64,000 nt of DNA from Clostridiaceae bacterium (GCA_910575795.1 CAJTGE010000008.1:106392-170391), one strand, 5' to 3'; shown: positions 16,824 through 25,788, counted from the stretch's first letter. Translations and numbers: made by a program. The notes: generated by a model not told the origin, from the letters alone.

Positions 16824-18560
16824 ATGAAGGATTACATGACGATTTATAAGGAATGGCTGGATAATCCATACTTTGACGAGGCGACGAAAGAAGAGCTTCG
16901 CGGGATCGCAGGCGATGAGAACGAGATCAAAGAGCGCTTCTATATGGATTTGGAGTTTGGCACAGCCGGCCTTCGCGGGATCATCGGCGCAGGTATCAAC
17001 CGGATGAATATTTATACGGTGCGCAGGGCCACACAGGGGCTTGCGAATTATATTATAAAGCAGGGCGGGGCGGATAAGGGCGTCGCGATTGCGTTTGATT
17101 CGCGCCGTATGTCCCCCGAATTTGCCGATGAGGCGGCCCGCACGCTGGCGGCGAACGGTATAAAGGCATACCGCTTTGAGACGCTTCGCCCGACGCCGGA
17201 GCTTTCCTTTGCCGTAAGGGAGTTAGGATGTATCGCCGGAATCAATATCACAGCCAGCCACAACCCTCCGGAGTACAATGGCTATAAGGTTTACTGGGAG
17301 GACGGCGCGCAGTTTACGCCCCCGCATGACAAGGGCGTGACAGAGGAGGTTATGGCCATCACGGATCTGTCCTCTGTGAAAACCATGAGCGCACAGGAAG
17401 CTGTATCCGCGGGCCTGTACCAGATTATCGGCCGGGAGATCGACGATAAGTATATCGCTCAGGTTAAGGCGCAGGTGGTAAACCAGGCGGCCATTGACAA
17501 GATGCAGGATCAGATTACGATTGTATACACGCCTCTTCACGGCACAGGCAATATCCCGGCCCGCCGCGTGATGAAGGAGCTGGGCTTTACCCATGTATAC
17601 GTAGTTCCCGAGCAGGAGCTCCCGGACGGGAACTTCCCGACCGTCAGCTATCCGAACCCGGAGGCCGCGGAAGCCTTTGAGCTGGGCCTTGCCCTGGCAA
17701 AGGAAAAGGATGCGGATCTGGTTCTGGCCACGGATCCGGATGCGGACCGTCTCGGCGTTTACGTAAAGGACGCCAAATCAGGGGACTACATTCCTTTGAC
17801 CGGAAATATGTCCGGCTCCCTTCTGTGCGAATATGTGCTCAGCCAGAAGAAGGCAAACGGCGCGATTCCGGCCGACGGACAGGTGGTCAAATCCATTGTC
17901 AGCACCAATCTGGTGGATGCGGTGGCCAAAGCCTACGGCGCTGAGCTGGTTGAGGTTCTCACCGGGTTCAAGTGGATCGGAAAGCAGGTGCTTAAGAATG
18001 AGCAGGAAGGAAAGGGAACGTATCTGTTCGGCATGGAGGAGAGCTATGGCTGCCTGATCGGAACGTACGCCCGCGACAAGGACGCCATTTCCGCCACAGC
18101 CGCCCTTTGCGAGGCAGCGGCCTATTATAAAGAAAAGAATATGACGCTCTGGGATGCGATGGTCGGGATGTATGAGAAGTACGGCTACTATAAGGATGAG
18201 GTAAAATCCATCGGCTTAAAGGGCATCGAAGGGCTGGCAAAGATCCAGGAGATCATGGAGCATTTCCGCACTGACGCCCCGGCAGAGTTCGGCGGCTTCA
18301 AGGTCGTTTCCGCGCGCGACTATAAAGCGGATACCATTAAAGACATCGCGAGCGGAGAGGTGAAGCCGACGGGCCTCCCGTCCTCCAATGTTCTGTACTA
18401 TGATCTGGAGGACAACGCATGGCTCTGCGTAAGGCCGTCCGGCACGGAGCCGAAGATCAAGTTCTACTACGGCATCAAAGGCGCTTCCCTGGAGGATGCC
18501 GCCAAGAAATCCGAAAAGCTCGGGGAAGCGGTGATGGCAGAGGTAAATAAGCTTTTATAA
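16824..18560 (+). CDS. Phosphoglucomutase / phosphomannomutase
   Basis: A 578-aa alpha-D-phosphohexomutase interconverting sugar 1- and 6-phosphates in the cytoplasm. The phosphoserine loop is TASHNPPEYNGYK (Ser145), the metal-binding loop DPDADRLGVYV, the sugar-recognition loop GMEESYGCL, and the phosphate-binding loop RPSGTEPKIKFY. The start at 16824 follows GGAGGGG. The gene converges on the next one, with a 6-bp overlap of their 3' ends. The ~175 bp upstream hold a TATAAT at about 16711 but no clear -35. Confidence 0.95.
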   Translation: MKDYMTIYKEWLDNPYFDEATKEELRGIAGDENEIKERFYMDLEFGTAGLRGIIGAGINRMNIYTVRRATQGLANYIIKQGGADKGVAIAFDSRRMSPEFADEAARTLAANGIKAYRFETLRPTPELSFAVRELGCIAGINITASHNPPEYNGYKVYWEDGAQFTPPHDKGVTEEVMAITDLSSVKTMSAQEAVSAGLYQIIGREIDDKYIAQVKAQVVNQAAIDKMQDQITIVYTPLHGTGNIPARRVMKELGFTHVYVVPEQELPDGNFPTVSYPNPEAAEAFELGLALAKEKDADLVLATDPDADRLGVYVKDAKSGDYIPLTGNMSGSLLCEYVLSQKKANGAIPADGQVVKSIVSTNLVDAVAKAYGAELVEVLTGFKWIGKQVLKNEQEGKGTYLFGMEESYGCLIGTYARDKDAISATAALCEAAAYYKEKNMTLWDAMVGMYEKYGYYKDEVKSIGLKGIEGLAKIQEIMEHFRTDAPAEFGGFKVVSARDYKADTIKDIASGEVKPTGLPSSNVLYYDLEDNAWLCVRPSGTEPKIKFYYGIKGASLEDAAKKSEKLGEAVMAEVNKLL

Positions 18561-19529
18561 GTGAAGTCTGAGCAGCTCCTTAAGAGCTTCTGAAAAGCGC
18601 GGGGATACGGCCCCCGGGTTCCCGCGAAGAAGCCCTTTGCGGTAAAAATGGCGCAGTCCCTTTTTGGGGTGCAGGGCCAGCCGCTTCTGTTTTATATCTT
18701 CAAGCTGTCCGGCAAGAAGCATGAGATGTTCCCGGCTGCTTTCGTGAATGGCGTCCAGCCGTTCGGCCGCCTCACGGCAAAAGGAAGCAGCCAGCTCCTT
18801 TGTCTCCGCTCTTGCGGCGGACAGCTTTTTGCTCTGCTCCGCAAGCAGAGCGGCAGATTTCTCTTCTGCCTCCAGTCCCATGGCTGAGAGGTGTTTTACC
18901 GCTTCTGCGCGCACGTAGCGGGCCTTGTCTGCCGCTTCCTCCTTAAACGCCATCATGCGCATCTGGATCTCTTCCATCTCTCCCCTCATCTTTGTCATAG
19001 CTTCAAGAGCCTGCCCAAGGGCGAGGGCTTCCTTCGTAGATTCATAGGAATCCGCTGCAAAGAGAACGCTCACTGCGCTCAGGGCCAGCTTTAAAACAAG
19101 CGGATCAGCGTCCAGCACGGCCCGGGAGACGGGCTGGTGGATCACTTCTGTCATCAAAATCGTAAGACCCCCCCAGGCAAGGGACGAGGTCAGGCAGATA
19201 TAGCCGTGTATCTGGAAGCGCTTGTTACTGTAATCCCAGTACCGCACCCTAAACAGGCGTTCCATGACATAGCCGGTTATATATTCCAGAGCCGTTGCCG
19301 CGATCACGCCGGAGAAGTATACAAGTAAAAGATTGTCCTTTACAGGAAGCGATACCCAGAGCATCATTACAGCCCCAAAGCCGTAAAGCGGCAGCAGGGG
19401 AAGGCGCAGGAAGCCCCGGTTTACGGGACGGCGTTCCTTAAACGAGACATAGGCTGACTCAAATATCCAGCCAAAGAAGCAGTAAAGGTAGAAGAAGGCA
19501 AGCCATTGCCATGTGTTGTATGTGTACAT
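18555..19529 (-). CDS. CmpB-like membrane protein (putative ABC transporter permease, PF06541 type)
   Basis: A 324-aa protein. The first ~150 residues hold about four or five transmembrane segments with the family sequences YCFFGWIFESAYVS, RGFLRLPLLPLYGFGA and YWDYSNKRFQIHGYICL. The remaining half is a long charged helix or coiled coil rich in Ala, Glu and Lys (KEEAADKARYVRAEAVKHLS). No cognate ATPase gene is nearby, so the permease label is by family only. Confidence 0.8.
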   Translation of the reverse strand: MYTYNTWQWLAFFYLYCFFGWIFESAYVSFKERRPVNRGFLRLPLLPLYGFGAVMMLWVSLPVKDNLLLVYFSGVIAATALEYITGYVMERLFRVRYWDYSNKRFQIHGYICLTSSLAWGGLTILMTEVIHQPVSRAVLDADPLVLKLALSAVSVLFAADSYESTKEALALGQALEAMTKMRGEMEEIQMRMMAFKEEAADKARYVRAEAVKHLSAMGLEAEEKSAALLAEQSKKLSAARAETKELAASFCREAAERLDAIHESSREHLMLLAGQLEDIKQKRLALHPKKGLRHFYRKGLLRGNPGAVSPRFSEALKELLRLHL

Positions 19530-19648
19530 GTATCGGTTCTCCCTGTAGATTTTATGCGTTTCATTTGTGGTGAACTAATCATAGCTGATTATGGCGGGGA
19601 TCGCAAGGGGAGGGTATGGGAATGCAGTAAAAAAATCGCACGATTTTA

Positions 19649-19677
19649 TTGATATTACCGTTCGATATGTGTATACT
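19649..19677 (+). promoter_or_regulatory. Promoter of the Phd/PIN pair
   Basis: TTGATA, 17-bp spacer, TATACT, about 32 bp upstream of the antitoxin GTG. Confidence 0.6.
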
Positions 19678-19708
19678 TATAACAGGAAGAAAGATTGGGG
19701 GTGATTTT

Positions 19709-19924
19709 GTGTCTATTACAGCAACCGAATTGAAAATGAATTTGGGGAAATATCTTCTTATGGCAGAAAAAGAGGACATCTATATTACACGGAATGGAAA
19801 AATAGTGGCGAAGCTTTCTAATCCTTACCAGGATCGTGTCGATGTGGCAAAATCCCTGTTTGGGATTATTCCTGATGAAATGACACTGGAAGAAGCCCGT
19901 GAGGAAAGGCTGGGGAGAATATGA
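19709..19924 (+). CDS. Phd/YefM-type antitoxin
   Basis: A 71-aa protein from a GTG preceded by TTGGGGGTG. SITATELKMNLGKYLLMAEKEDIYITRNGKIVAKLSNP is the standard Phd/YefM N-terminal DNA-binding and dimer fold; the C-terminal tail (LEEAREERLGRI) would wrap the toxin. It overlaps the downstream PIN-domain gene by 4 bp, as is typical for type II toxin-antitoxin operons, and probably represses its own promoter together with the toxin. Confidence 0.85.
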   Translation: MSITATELKMNLGKYLLMAEKEDIYITRNGKIVAKLSNPYQDRVDVAKSLFGIIPDEMTLEEAREERLGRI

Positions 19925-20349
19925 GGGCTTTGATTGATACTTGTATTATTATAGACGCCCTGCAGTCACGAATTCCATTCAAAGACAATGCGCAGGAAAT
20001 TTTTCTTCTTGCCGCTAACAGACAGTTTGAGGGATTTATCACAGCGAAAGCATCTGCGGATATTTATTATGTAACCTTTAAATATCTCCACAGCGACAGG
20101 GAGACGCGGAAGGTATTAAGCGGACTGTATATGTTATTTGATCTGCTGGACACGGCAGGGATTGACTGCCGGAAAGCAATTTCTTCAGGAATGTCTGATT
20201 TCGAGGATGCGGTTATGGCTGAAACTGCGCTTCGCTGCGGAATGGATTGTATTGTTACCAGAAATATAAAAGACTACGGGAAGCCGCCGGTTGGGATATA
20301 TCAGCCGGCTGAATTTTTAAATATTTTTTTCCAGAAGGATTCATCATAG
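19921..20349 (+). CDS. PIN-domain toxin (VapC-like ribonuclease)
   Basis: 142 aa. PIN-domain acidic residues are visible: ALIDTCIIIDAL near the N-terminus (Asp), SDFEDAVMAETALRCGMDCIVTRN near residues 102-125 and a following Asp in KDY. These would coordinate Mg2+ for RNA cleavage. Its start overlaps the antitoxin stop (ATGA). The RNA target is not predictable. Confidence 0.85.
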   Translation: MRALIDTCIIIDALQSRIPFKDNAQEIFLLAANRQFEGFITAKASADIYYVTFKYLHSDRETRKVLSGLYMLFDLLDTAGIDCRKAISSGMSDFEDAVMAETALRCGMDCIVTRNIKDYGKPPVGIYQPAEFLNIFFQKDSS

Positions 20350-20379
20350 AGGAGAATAACACTAACAGATAACAGACAG

Positions 20380-20406
20380 ATTTGGCGCTAAGGATTGGCG
20401 TCAAAT
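20380..20406 (+). promoter_or_regulatory. Candidate MtlR binding site upstream of the EIICB gene
   Basis: ATTTGGCGC-N9-GCGTCAAAT ends 15 bp before the -35 box of the next promoter. A site with the same arms, same N9 spacer and same 15-bp offset occurs at 24100-24126. Confidence 0.6.
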
Positions 20407-20421
20407 TTGTTTTTCTATTTC

Positions 20422-20451
20422 TTGAAAAAGGAAGCCCTCTGCCGCTATAAT
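20422..20451 (+). promoter_or_regulatory. Promoter of the EIICB gene
   Basis: TTGAAA, 18-bp spacer, TATAAT, followed by a ~95-nt leader to the ATG at 20547. Confidence 0.7.
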
Positions 20452-20546
20452 AGGCATAAAGCAAGTGCTAAAATAGGTTGGCCAGTCTATTTCAGGCAAA
20501 AACAGGGAATGCTGTTTTTAAGTAAACTGAATGAGGTGTGGAATTC

Positions 20547-21959
20547 ATGAAAGAGAAGGTACAGGTTTTTGGCCGCTTTTTAAGCGGAATGGTAATGCCG
20601 AATATCGGGGCATTTATTGCATGGGGGCTGATTACGGCCCTGTTCATTGAAACGGGCTGGCTGCCCAATGAAAATTTTGCCAAAATGGTGAGTCCTATGT
20701 CGTCGGTTCTCCTTCCGCTCCTGATCGCGTATACAGGGGGCGAGGTAGTGGCCGGAAAGCGCGGCGGCGTGATTGGGACCATCGCGGCCATGGGGGTGAT
20801 CGCAGGCTCCGATGTGCCGATGTTTATCGGCGCGATGGTAGTGGGGCCGCTGTCCGCCTGGATTATTAAGAAGTTTGATAAGGCTGTAGAGGGGCGCATT
20901 AAGGCCGGATTTGAGATGCTTGTCAATAACTTTTCACTGGGAATCATCGGAGCGCTTCTGGCGCTGGTGTCCATGGCAGCCGTTACTCCGCTGGTGAGTA
21001 TGTTAAACCAGGCGATGAGCGCCGGCGTAGGTTTCTTTGTGGATCACGGCATCCTTCCGCTTACCAGCCTGTTTATCGAGCCGGCGAAGGTGTTGTTTTT
21101 AAATAATGCCATTAACCATGGAATTTTATCCCCGATGGGAATCCAGCAGGTGGAGCAGACGGGCAAGTCGATTTTCTTCCTTTTGGAGGCCAATCCGGGG
21201 CCGGGACTGGGGATCCTTCTGGCGTACTGCCTTGTGGGAAAGGGCAGCGCGAAGAGCTCTGCTCCGGGCGCGGCGATCATCCACTTTTTCGGCGGGATTC
21301 ATGAGATTTATTTCCCCTATATCCTGATGAACCCGTTCCTGCTCCTGGCTGTGATTGCAGGCGGGGCGAGCGGCGTATTCTGCTTTACGCTGTTTCAGGT
21401 GGGACTCACCTCCGCAGCGTCTCCGGGAAGCTTTCTGGCGATTATGATGATGGCGGAGCGCCACAGCTATCAGGGCATCTGCATCGGCGTGATTGTCGCG
21501 GCGGCTGTTTCGTTTGTGATTGCCCTTCCGCTCTTAAAATTCATGGGCAGAGATACATCGCTGGAAGAGGCGCAGCAGAAGAAGGACGCCATGAAGCGCC
21601 AGGCAAAGGGCATAAAGGATGAAGGAGAAACGCAGGCGCAGGCGCCGGCTCCAGGGAGCGCGGCGGCCGGCAGAATCAAAAAGATTGCCTTTGCGTGCGA
21701 TGCCGGTATGGGATCGAGCGCCATGGGAGCTACGGTCTTAAAGAAAAAGCTGACCGCAGCCGGCCTCGCAGGGATTGAGGTCATCCACACCCCGGTATCC
21801 TCGATTCCGGCGGATGTGCAGATTGTGGTCACGCATCAGGAGCTGGGAGAGCGGGCGTCGCACAGCAATCCGAATGCGCGTCTGGTGCTGATCACGAATT
21901 TCCTCGCGGCCCCGGAGTATGAGGGACTGGTTGAGGATGTGAAAAAACAGAATTCTTAA
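20547..21959 (+). CDS. mtlA: Mannitol-type PTS EIICB component
   Basis: A 470-aa permease of the fructose-mannitol PTS class. An N-terminal EIIC domain with multiple transmembrane segments (KVQVFGRFLSGMVMPNIGAF, FFGGIHEIYFPYILMNP) is joined by a Lys/Gln/Ala-rich linker to an EIIB domain with phospho-Cys384 in ACDAGMGSSAMGA. It imports and phosphorylates its sugar alcohol or sugar. The ATG at 20547 is preferred to the GTG at 20538 because GAGGTG lies just upstream. The EIIA partner is encoded separately at 24376. Downstream enzymes (SorE-like, PfkB) make mannitol uncertain as the true substrate. Confidence 0.9.
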   Translation: MKEKVQVFGRFLSGMVMPNIGAFIAWGLITALFIETGWLPNENFAKMVSPMSSVLLPLLIAYTGGEVVAGKRGGVIGTIAAMGVIAGSDVPMFIGAMVVGPLSAWIIKKFDKAVEGRIKAGFEMLVNNFSLGIIGALLALVSMAAVTPLVSMLNQAMSAGVGFFVDHGILPLTSLFIEPAKVLFLNNAINHGILSPMGIQQVEQTGKSIFFLLEANPGPGLGILLAYCLVGKGSAKSSAPGAAIIHFFGGIHEIYFPYILMNPFLLLAVIAGGASGVFCFTLFQVGLTSAASPGSFLAIMMMAERHSYQGICIGVIVAAAVSFVIALPLLKFMGRDTSLEEAQQKKDAMKRQAKGIKDEGETQAQAPAPGSAAAGRIKKIAFACDAGMGSSAMGATVLKKKLTAAGLAGIEVIHTPVSSIPADVQIVVTHQELGERASHSNPNARLVLITNFLAAPEYEGLVEDVKKQNS

Positions 21960-21975
21960 GAGGAATCATATCAGA

Positions 21976-24075
21976 ATGAAAATTACACCGCGTATGAAAC
22001 AGATTCTCCGCGTGCTTTTCAGAGAAAACTCGCCTGTCTCCGTCCGCTATCTGGCGGAGCAGGTGGGAGTCAGCAAGCGGACGGTCCAAAGGGAGATGGA
22101 ATCCGTGGACAGCGCGTTAAAAGGCAGCGGGATCCGTTTTCTGTCCAGGACAGGCGTCGGCGTCTGGCTGGAAGGAGATGAACGTGACAGAGCCCGGTTT
22201 CTTAAGGAGCTGGAGAGCGCGGATGACGACTACGATGTCAGAAACCGGGAAGAACGGCGAAAGCGGCTGCTCCTTGAAATGCTGAAGGAAAAGGGCATTA
22301 AAAAGCTGTTTTATTACAGCAATCAGTTCGGCGTCAGCGAGGCGACTATCAGCTCTGACCTGGCGTCGGTTGAAGGCTGGCTTGGCCGGTACGGACTTAC
22401 CGTCAGCCGCAGGCCCGGCAGCGGCGTGGCGGTAGAGGGCAGCGAAGAAGATTACAGAAGGGCCATCCGCGCCTTTATAAGCGAAAATATGGATACGCAT
22501 GCGTTCCGGGAGGCTTATGAGGAAGCGGATGAAAAAGGCCCGCCCTGGCAGTTTCTCAAAAAGAGCAATATCGGGAGGATTCTCAACGATGAGATTATGG
22601 AACGTGTTGTGGACTGTATTCTGGCAGTAGACAGCGCGCGTTTCCTGACACTGACGGAGAATTCTTACATGGGGCTGATCATCCATATTTCCATCGCCGT
22701 CAACCGGATTTTGAAAAACGAGGTCATTGAGGCGGACGAGAGGTGGAAGGAGAACATCCGGGAGGATGAGGACTACGGCCTTGCAAAGGCGATCGTGGCG
22801 GAGCTTGAGGAGGAGTTTGAGATTCAGATACCGGAGGTGGAGGTTTCGTATATCTGCCTTCACATCAAAGGCTCCAAGCATGAAAAGATCCAGTGGGATA
22901 AAAAGACATGCCTGGATCTGAAAAGCCGGAAGCTCCAGCAGCTTGTCAACCGCATGATTGACGCCTTCGACGGGGAGCAGTCATACCTCCTAAAGCAGGA
23001 CGATGAATTTTTGCAGGGTCTGCTGGCCCATCTGCAGCCAACTCTGATCCGGCTGAACCACGGAATGCAGATCCACAATCCGGTATTAAAGGAGATCCGG
23101 GAAAATTATCCGGATATCTATGACAGATGCGGGCAGGCGGCGCTGCTTTTGGAGGAATTTACGGGAAAAAGCGTTCCGGATGAGGAGGTAGGCTTTCTCA
23201 CCGTCCATTTTGGCGCCGCGATGGTGCGCCTGGCAGGCCGCAGGGAGGAGATACGCAAGGTCGCAATCGGCGTAGTGTGCTCCAGCGGCATCGGTATTTC
23301 CAGGCTGATGGTGTCAAAGCTTGAAAAAGTCTTTAAGGACCGGGCTGTTCTTTCCGCGTACGGGGCGCGCGATATCACGCCCTATGTGGCGGCGCAGGCA
23401 GATTTTTTTGTGTCAAGCGTGCCGCTGGAGGTGGCGGGCCCGCCTGTGATTTATGTGAGCCCGCTTTTAAGTGAAACGGATATGGGAGAGATCCGGCAGA
23501 TGATTTACCAGTTTGAGCGGCTGCCGAGAAAGCAAAAGGAATCGGACGCATTTTCCGGCCAGCTTGAGAGAGTCAACCTGGCGGCTGCCCAGATCAGGGG
23601 AATTATCAAATACATGGAATTTTTTAAGGTGGATAATCATATTACCTTTGACGAGCTTTTGATAGCGATTGGGGAGAAGCTGTCTCCGTATTCGGACCGC
23701 AGGGAGCTTATACGGCGGGATATTTTAAGGCGGGAACAGATTTCCAGCCAGGTGTTTGCGGAATTTGGCTTTGCATTGTTTCATACAAGGACCAGAGGGG
23801 TGATCCGGCCTGGGTTTTCGGTGTGTATGACGAAGGATTTGGGGGCGTTCCGGGACGAATATTTTAAGGGGATTTCAGCGGCGTTTATAATGCTGGCCCC
23901 GGAGGATGAGAATGCGGCGCTGAATACGGAGATATTGGGGTCGATCAGCAGTATGCTGGTGGAGGAATATGGGTTTATGGATATTGTGAGGCGCGGGGAC
24001 AGGGAAGAGATACGGGATGCGCTGGCGGTTCATTTGAAGAGGTTTTTTAACAGGCTGGTTGGGGGGATATCGTAA
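21976..24075 (+). CDS. mtlR: MtlR-type transcriptional activator (BglG/PRD family)
   Basis: 699 aa. N-terminal helix-turn-helix domains (SVRYLAEQVGVSKRTVQREM and a second HTH around residues 115-130), two PRD domains (residues ~195-400), an EIIB-like domain with Cys435 in VVCSSGIGISR, and an EIIA-like domain with His603 in ALFHTRTRGVIRPG. These phosphorylatable residues allow HPr, EIIA and EIIB to control it. It begins 17 bp after the EIICB gene. MtlR-class proteins bind DNA rather than RNA; the paired palindromes at 20380 and 24100 are strong candidate targets. Confidence 0.92.
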   Translation: MKITPRMKQILRVLFRENSPVSVRYLAEQVGVSKRTVQREMESVDSALKGSGIRFLSRTGVGVWLEGDERDRARFLKELESADDDYDVRNREERRKRLLLEMLKEKGIKKLFYYSNQFGVSEATISSDLASVEGWLGRYGLTVSRRPGSGVAVEGSEEDYRRAIRAFISENMDTHAFREAYEEADEKGPPWQFLKKSNIGRILNDEIMERVVDCILAVDSARFLTLTENSYMGLIIHISIAVNRILKNEVIEADERWKENIREDEDYGLAKAIVAELEEEFEIQIPEVEVSYICLHIKGSKHEKIQWDKKTCLDLKSRKLQQLVNRMIDAFDGEQSYLLKQDDEFLQGLLAHLQPTLIRLNHGMQIHNPVLKEIRENYPDIYDRCGQAALLLEEFTGKSVPDEEVGFLTVHFGAAMVRLAGRREEIRKVAIGVVCSSGIGISRLMVSKLEKVFKDRAVLSAYGARDITPYVAAQADFFVSSVPLEVAGPPVIYVSPLLSETDMGEIRQMIYQFERLPRKQKESDAFSGQLERVNLAAAQIRGIIKYMEFFKVDNHITFDELLIAIGEKLSPYSDRRELIRRDILRREQISSQVFAEFGFALFHTRTRGVIRPGFSVCMTKDLGAFRDEYFKGISAAFIMLAPEDENAALNTEILGSISSMLVEEYGFMDIVRRGDREEIRDALAVHLKRFFNRLVGGIS

Positions 24076-24099
24076 AGAGGATGCGGCGGCCTGCCCCGT

Positions 24100-24126
24100 T
24101 GACGGCGCTATTGGATGGCGCCAAAT
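24100..24126 (+). promoter_or_regulatory. Candidate MtlR binding site upstream of the EIIA operon
   Basis: TGACGGCGC-N9-GCGCCAAAT, ending 15 bp before the -35 box at 24142, exactly as at 20380-20406. Confidence 0.6.
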
Positions 24127-24141
24127 CCCGGTTTCTTTGAA

Positions 24142-24171
24142 TTGAAATATTGAAACGGTTCATTATATAAT
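24142..24171 (+). promoter_or_regulatory. Promoter of the EIIA-PfkB-SorE-HPr-EI operon
   Basis: TTGAAA, 18-bp spacer, TATAAT. The predicted transcript then reads through the palindromic element at 24196-24350 before reaching the first gene. Confidence 0.7.
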
Positions 24172-24195
24172 GTATACAGAGATGCAGAACGAAAA

Positions 24196-24350
24196 TGTAC
24201 TCTCGGAATCTCTCTGCACCTGCCTTTGCGGCTGATTTTCCGCCAGATGCACCCGAATTTAATCAACGTACGCTCCACGTACGCCTCATAAATTTGTGCG
24301 CATCTAAAATCATCTCACAAAATCAGGCGCAGCGAGATTCCGAGAGTACA
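24196..24350. mobile_element. 155-bp palindromic MITE-like element in the operon leader
   Basis: The ends are TGTACTCTCGGAATCTC and GAGATTCCGAGAGTACA (perfect 17-bp inverted repeats). Further inside, AGATGC and GCATCT, and ACGTACG and CGTACGT, also pair. The apex, read in reverse, matches the apex of the 11035 element (ATGAGGCGTACGTGG, then GCGTACGTTGATTAAATT). It has no coding content. It lies between a good promoter and the EIIA start codon. Confidence 0.8.
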
Positions 24351-24375
24351 TGAAAACGAAAAGGAGGAAACATCC

Positions 24376-24843
24376 ATGTTTTTCAAGAAAAAAAAGGAAG
24401 AGAAGGCTCCGGAGGGCAAGGCGCTTTTGTATCGTGAGAATATCCGGGTGAACTGTGAGGCGCAGCCGCAGGAGGAGGTGATCCGCCAGGTGGGACAGAT
24501 GCTGGTGGACAGCGGATATGTGGATCAGCCGTATGTGGAGGCGATGCTGGAGAGGGAGAAATCTTTTTCTACTTTTATGGGGAATGGGCTGGCGCTTCCG
24601 CATGGCGTGGAGGCGGCGAAGAAGGCGATCAAGGCGTCCGGGATTGCGGTGATGACATTTCCGCAGGGGATTGACTGGGCCGGGAATGAGGTTCATGTGG
24701 TGATCGGGATTGCGGGAGTGGGCGACGAGCATCTGGCGATCCTCTCTACCGTGGCGGAGAAGATGCTGGATGATGAAGCGGCTAAGAGGCTGACAGAGGG
24801 CGATGCGGATACGATTTACAGCATACTGACAGAAAAGGAGTAA
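24376..24843 (+). CDS. mtlF: PTS mannitol/fructose-type EIIA component
   Basis: A 155-aa cytoplasmic phosphocarrier. The phospho-acceptor His76 lies in MGNGLALPHGVEAAK, and VVIGIAGVGDEHLAILS is the conserved strand-turn-helix. It passes phosphate from HPr to EIIB of the permease at 20547. A Lys-rich N-terminal extension (MFFKKKKEEKAPEG) is unusual. It is the first gene of a five-gene operon, with AAAGGAGG before the start, and carries the palindromic element in its leader. Confidence 0.9.
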   Translation: MFFKKKKEEKAPEGKALLYRENIRVNCEAQPQEEVIRQVGQMLVDSGYVDQPYVEAMLEREKSFSTFMGNGLALPHGVEAAKKAIKASGIAVMTFPQGIDWAGNEVHVVIGIAGVGDEHLAILSTVAEKMLDDEAAKRLTEGDADTIYSILTEKE

Positions 24844-24847
24844 GGCC

Positions 24848-25783
24848 ATGATCGTAACAGTGACGATGAATCCCGCGATTGATAAGACTGTGGAGATTGA
24901 TTCCCTGCAGCCGGGGGGATTAAACCGCATTAAAAAGGTGGAATATGATGCCGGTGGAAAGGGAATCAATGTTTCCAAGACCATTAAGGAGCTGGGCGGT
25001 GAGAGCGTTGCCATGGGCTTTTTAGGGGGCAATGCGGGCAGGACGATAGAAAATGTATTAAAAGAAAAGGAAATTCAGGGCAGCTTTGTCTGGGTACAGG
25101 GCGAGACGAGGACGAATACGAAGGTGTTTGAGCAGAACGGCGAGGTGACGGAGTTAAATGAACCCGGCCCGGTGATTGGGGAAGGAAAGATGGAGGAGCT
25201 GAAGACGCGGCTTCTGGAATATGCGAAGCCCGGCGTGCTGTTCGTCCTTTCGGGCAGCATCCCCAGCGGTGTGGAGAGGACGATTTACCGCGATATCATC
25301 TGTCTGGTGCACGAAAAGGGAGCTAAAGCGCTTCTGGACGCGGACGGGGATTTGTTTAAATATGCCCTGGAGGCCGCGCCGGATATTATCAAGCCGAACC
25401 GCGTGGAGCTGGAGGGGTATGCGGGGATTGATTACCGCGCGTCTGACCGGGAGCTTTATGATATCGCGAAAGGTCTGATGGATAAGGGGATCGGGACGGT
25501 CGCGGTATCCATGGGGGGAAGCGGCGCGGTGCTTCTGCTTCCGGGCCGTTCGGTCCGGTGCCCGGCGCTTTCGGTGAAGGCCCATTCGACCGTGGGGGCC
25601 GGGGATGCGATGGTGGCGGCACTGGCGTATTCCTGGGAAATGGGGCTTGACAGCGTGGAGACAGCCCGCCTGTGCATGGCCGCTTCCGCAGGGGCTGTGA
25701 CCACGATCGGCACAAAGCCGCCGTCCCGCGAAACCGTTGAGGAACTGAAGAAACAGGTTATTATGGAAGAGATAGGAGAATAG
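24848..25783 (+). CDS. fruK: PfkB-family kinase, 1-phosphofructokinase type
   Basis: 311 aa. Family signatures are TVTMNPAIDKTVEID at the N-terminus, GGKGINVSKTIKELGG, DIIKPNRVELEGYAG and the catalytic VKAHSTVGAGDAMVAAL (anion-hole GAGD with catalytic Asp). It would phosphorylate a fructose-1-phosphate or tagatose-6-phosphate-like sugar phosphate. It is 4 bp downstream of EIIA and followed 5 bp later by the dehydrogenase gene, so these are co-transcribed. The substrate within the fructose-1-P/tagatose-6-P group is not certain. Confidence 0.85.
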   Translation: MIVTVTMNPAIDKTVEIDSLQPGGLNRIKKVEYDAGGKGINVSKTIKELGGESVAMGFLGGNAGRTIENVLKEKEIQGSFVWVQGETRTNTKVFEQNGEVTELNEPGPVIGEGKMEELKTRLLEYAKPGVLFVLSGSIPSGVERTIYRDIICLVHEKGAKALLDADGDLFKYALEAAPDIIKPNRVELEGYAGIDYRASDRELYDIAKGLMDKGIGTVAVSMGGSGAVLLLPGRSVRCPALSVKAHSTVGAGDAMVAALAYSWEMGLDSVETARLCMAASAGAVTTIGTKPPSRETVEELKKQVIMEEIGE

Positions 25784-25788
25784 AGGAA

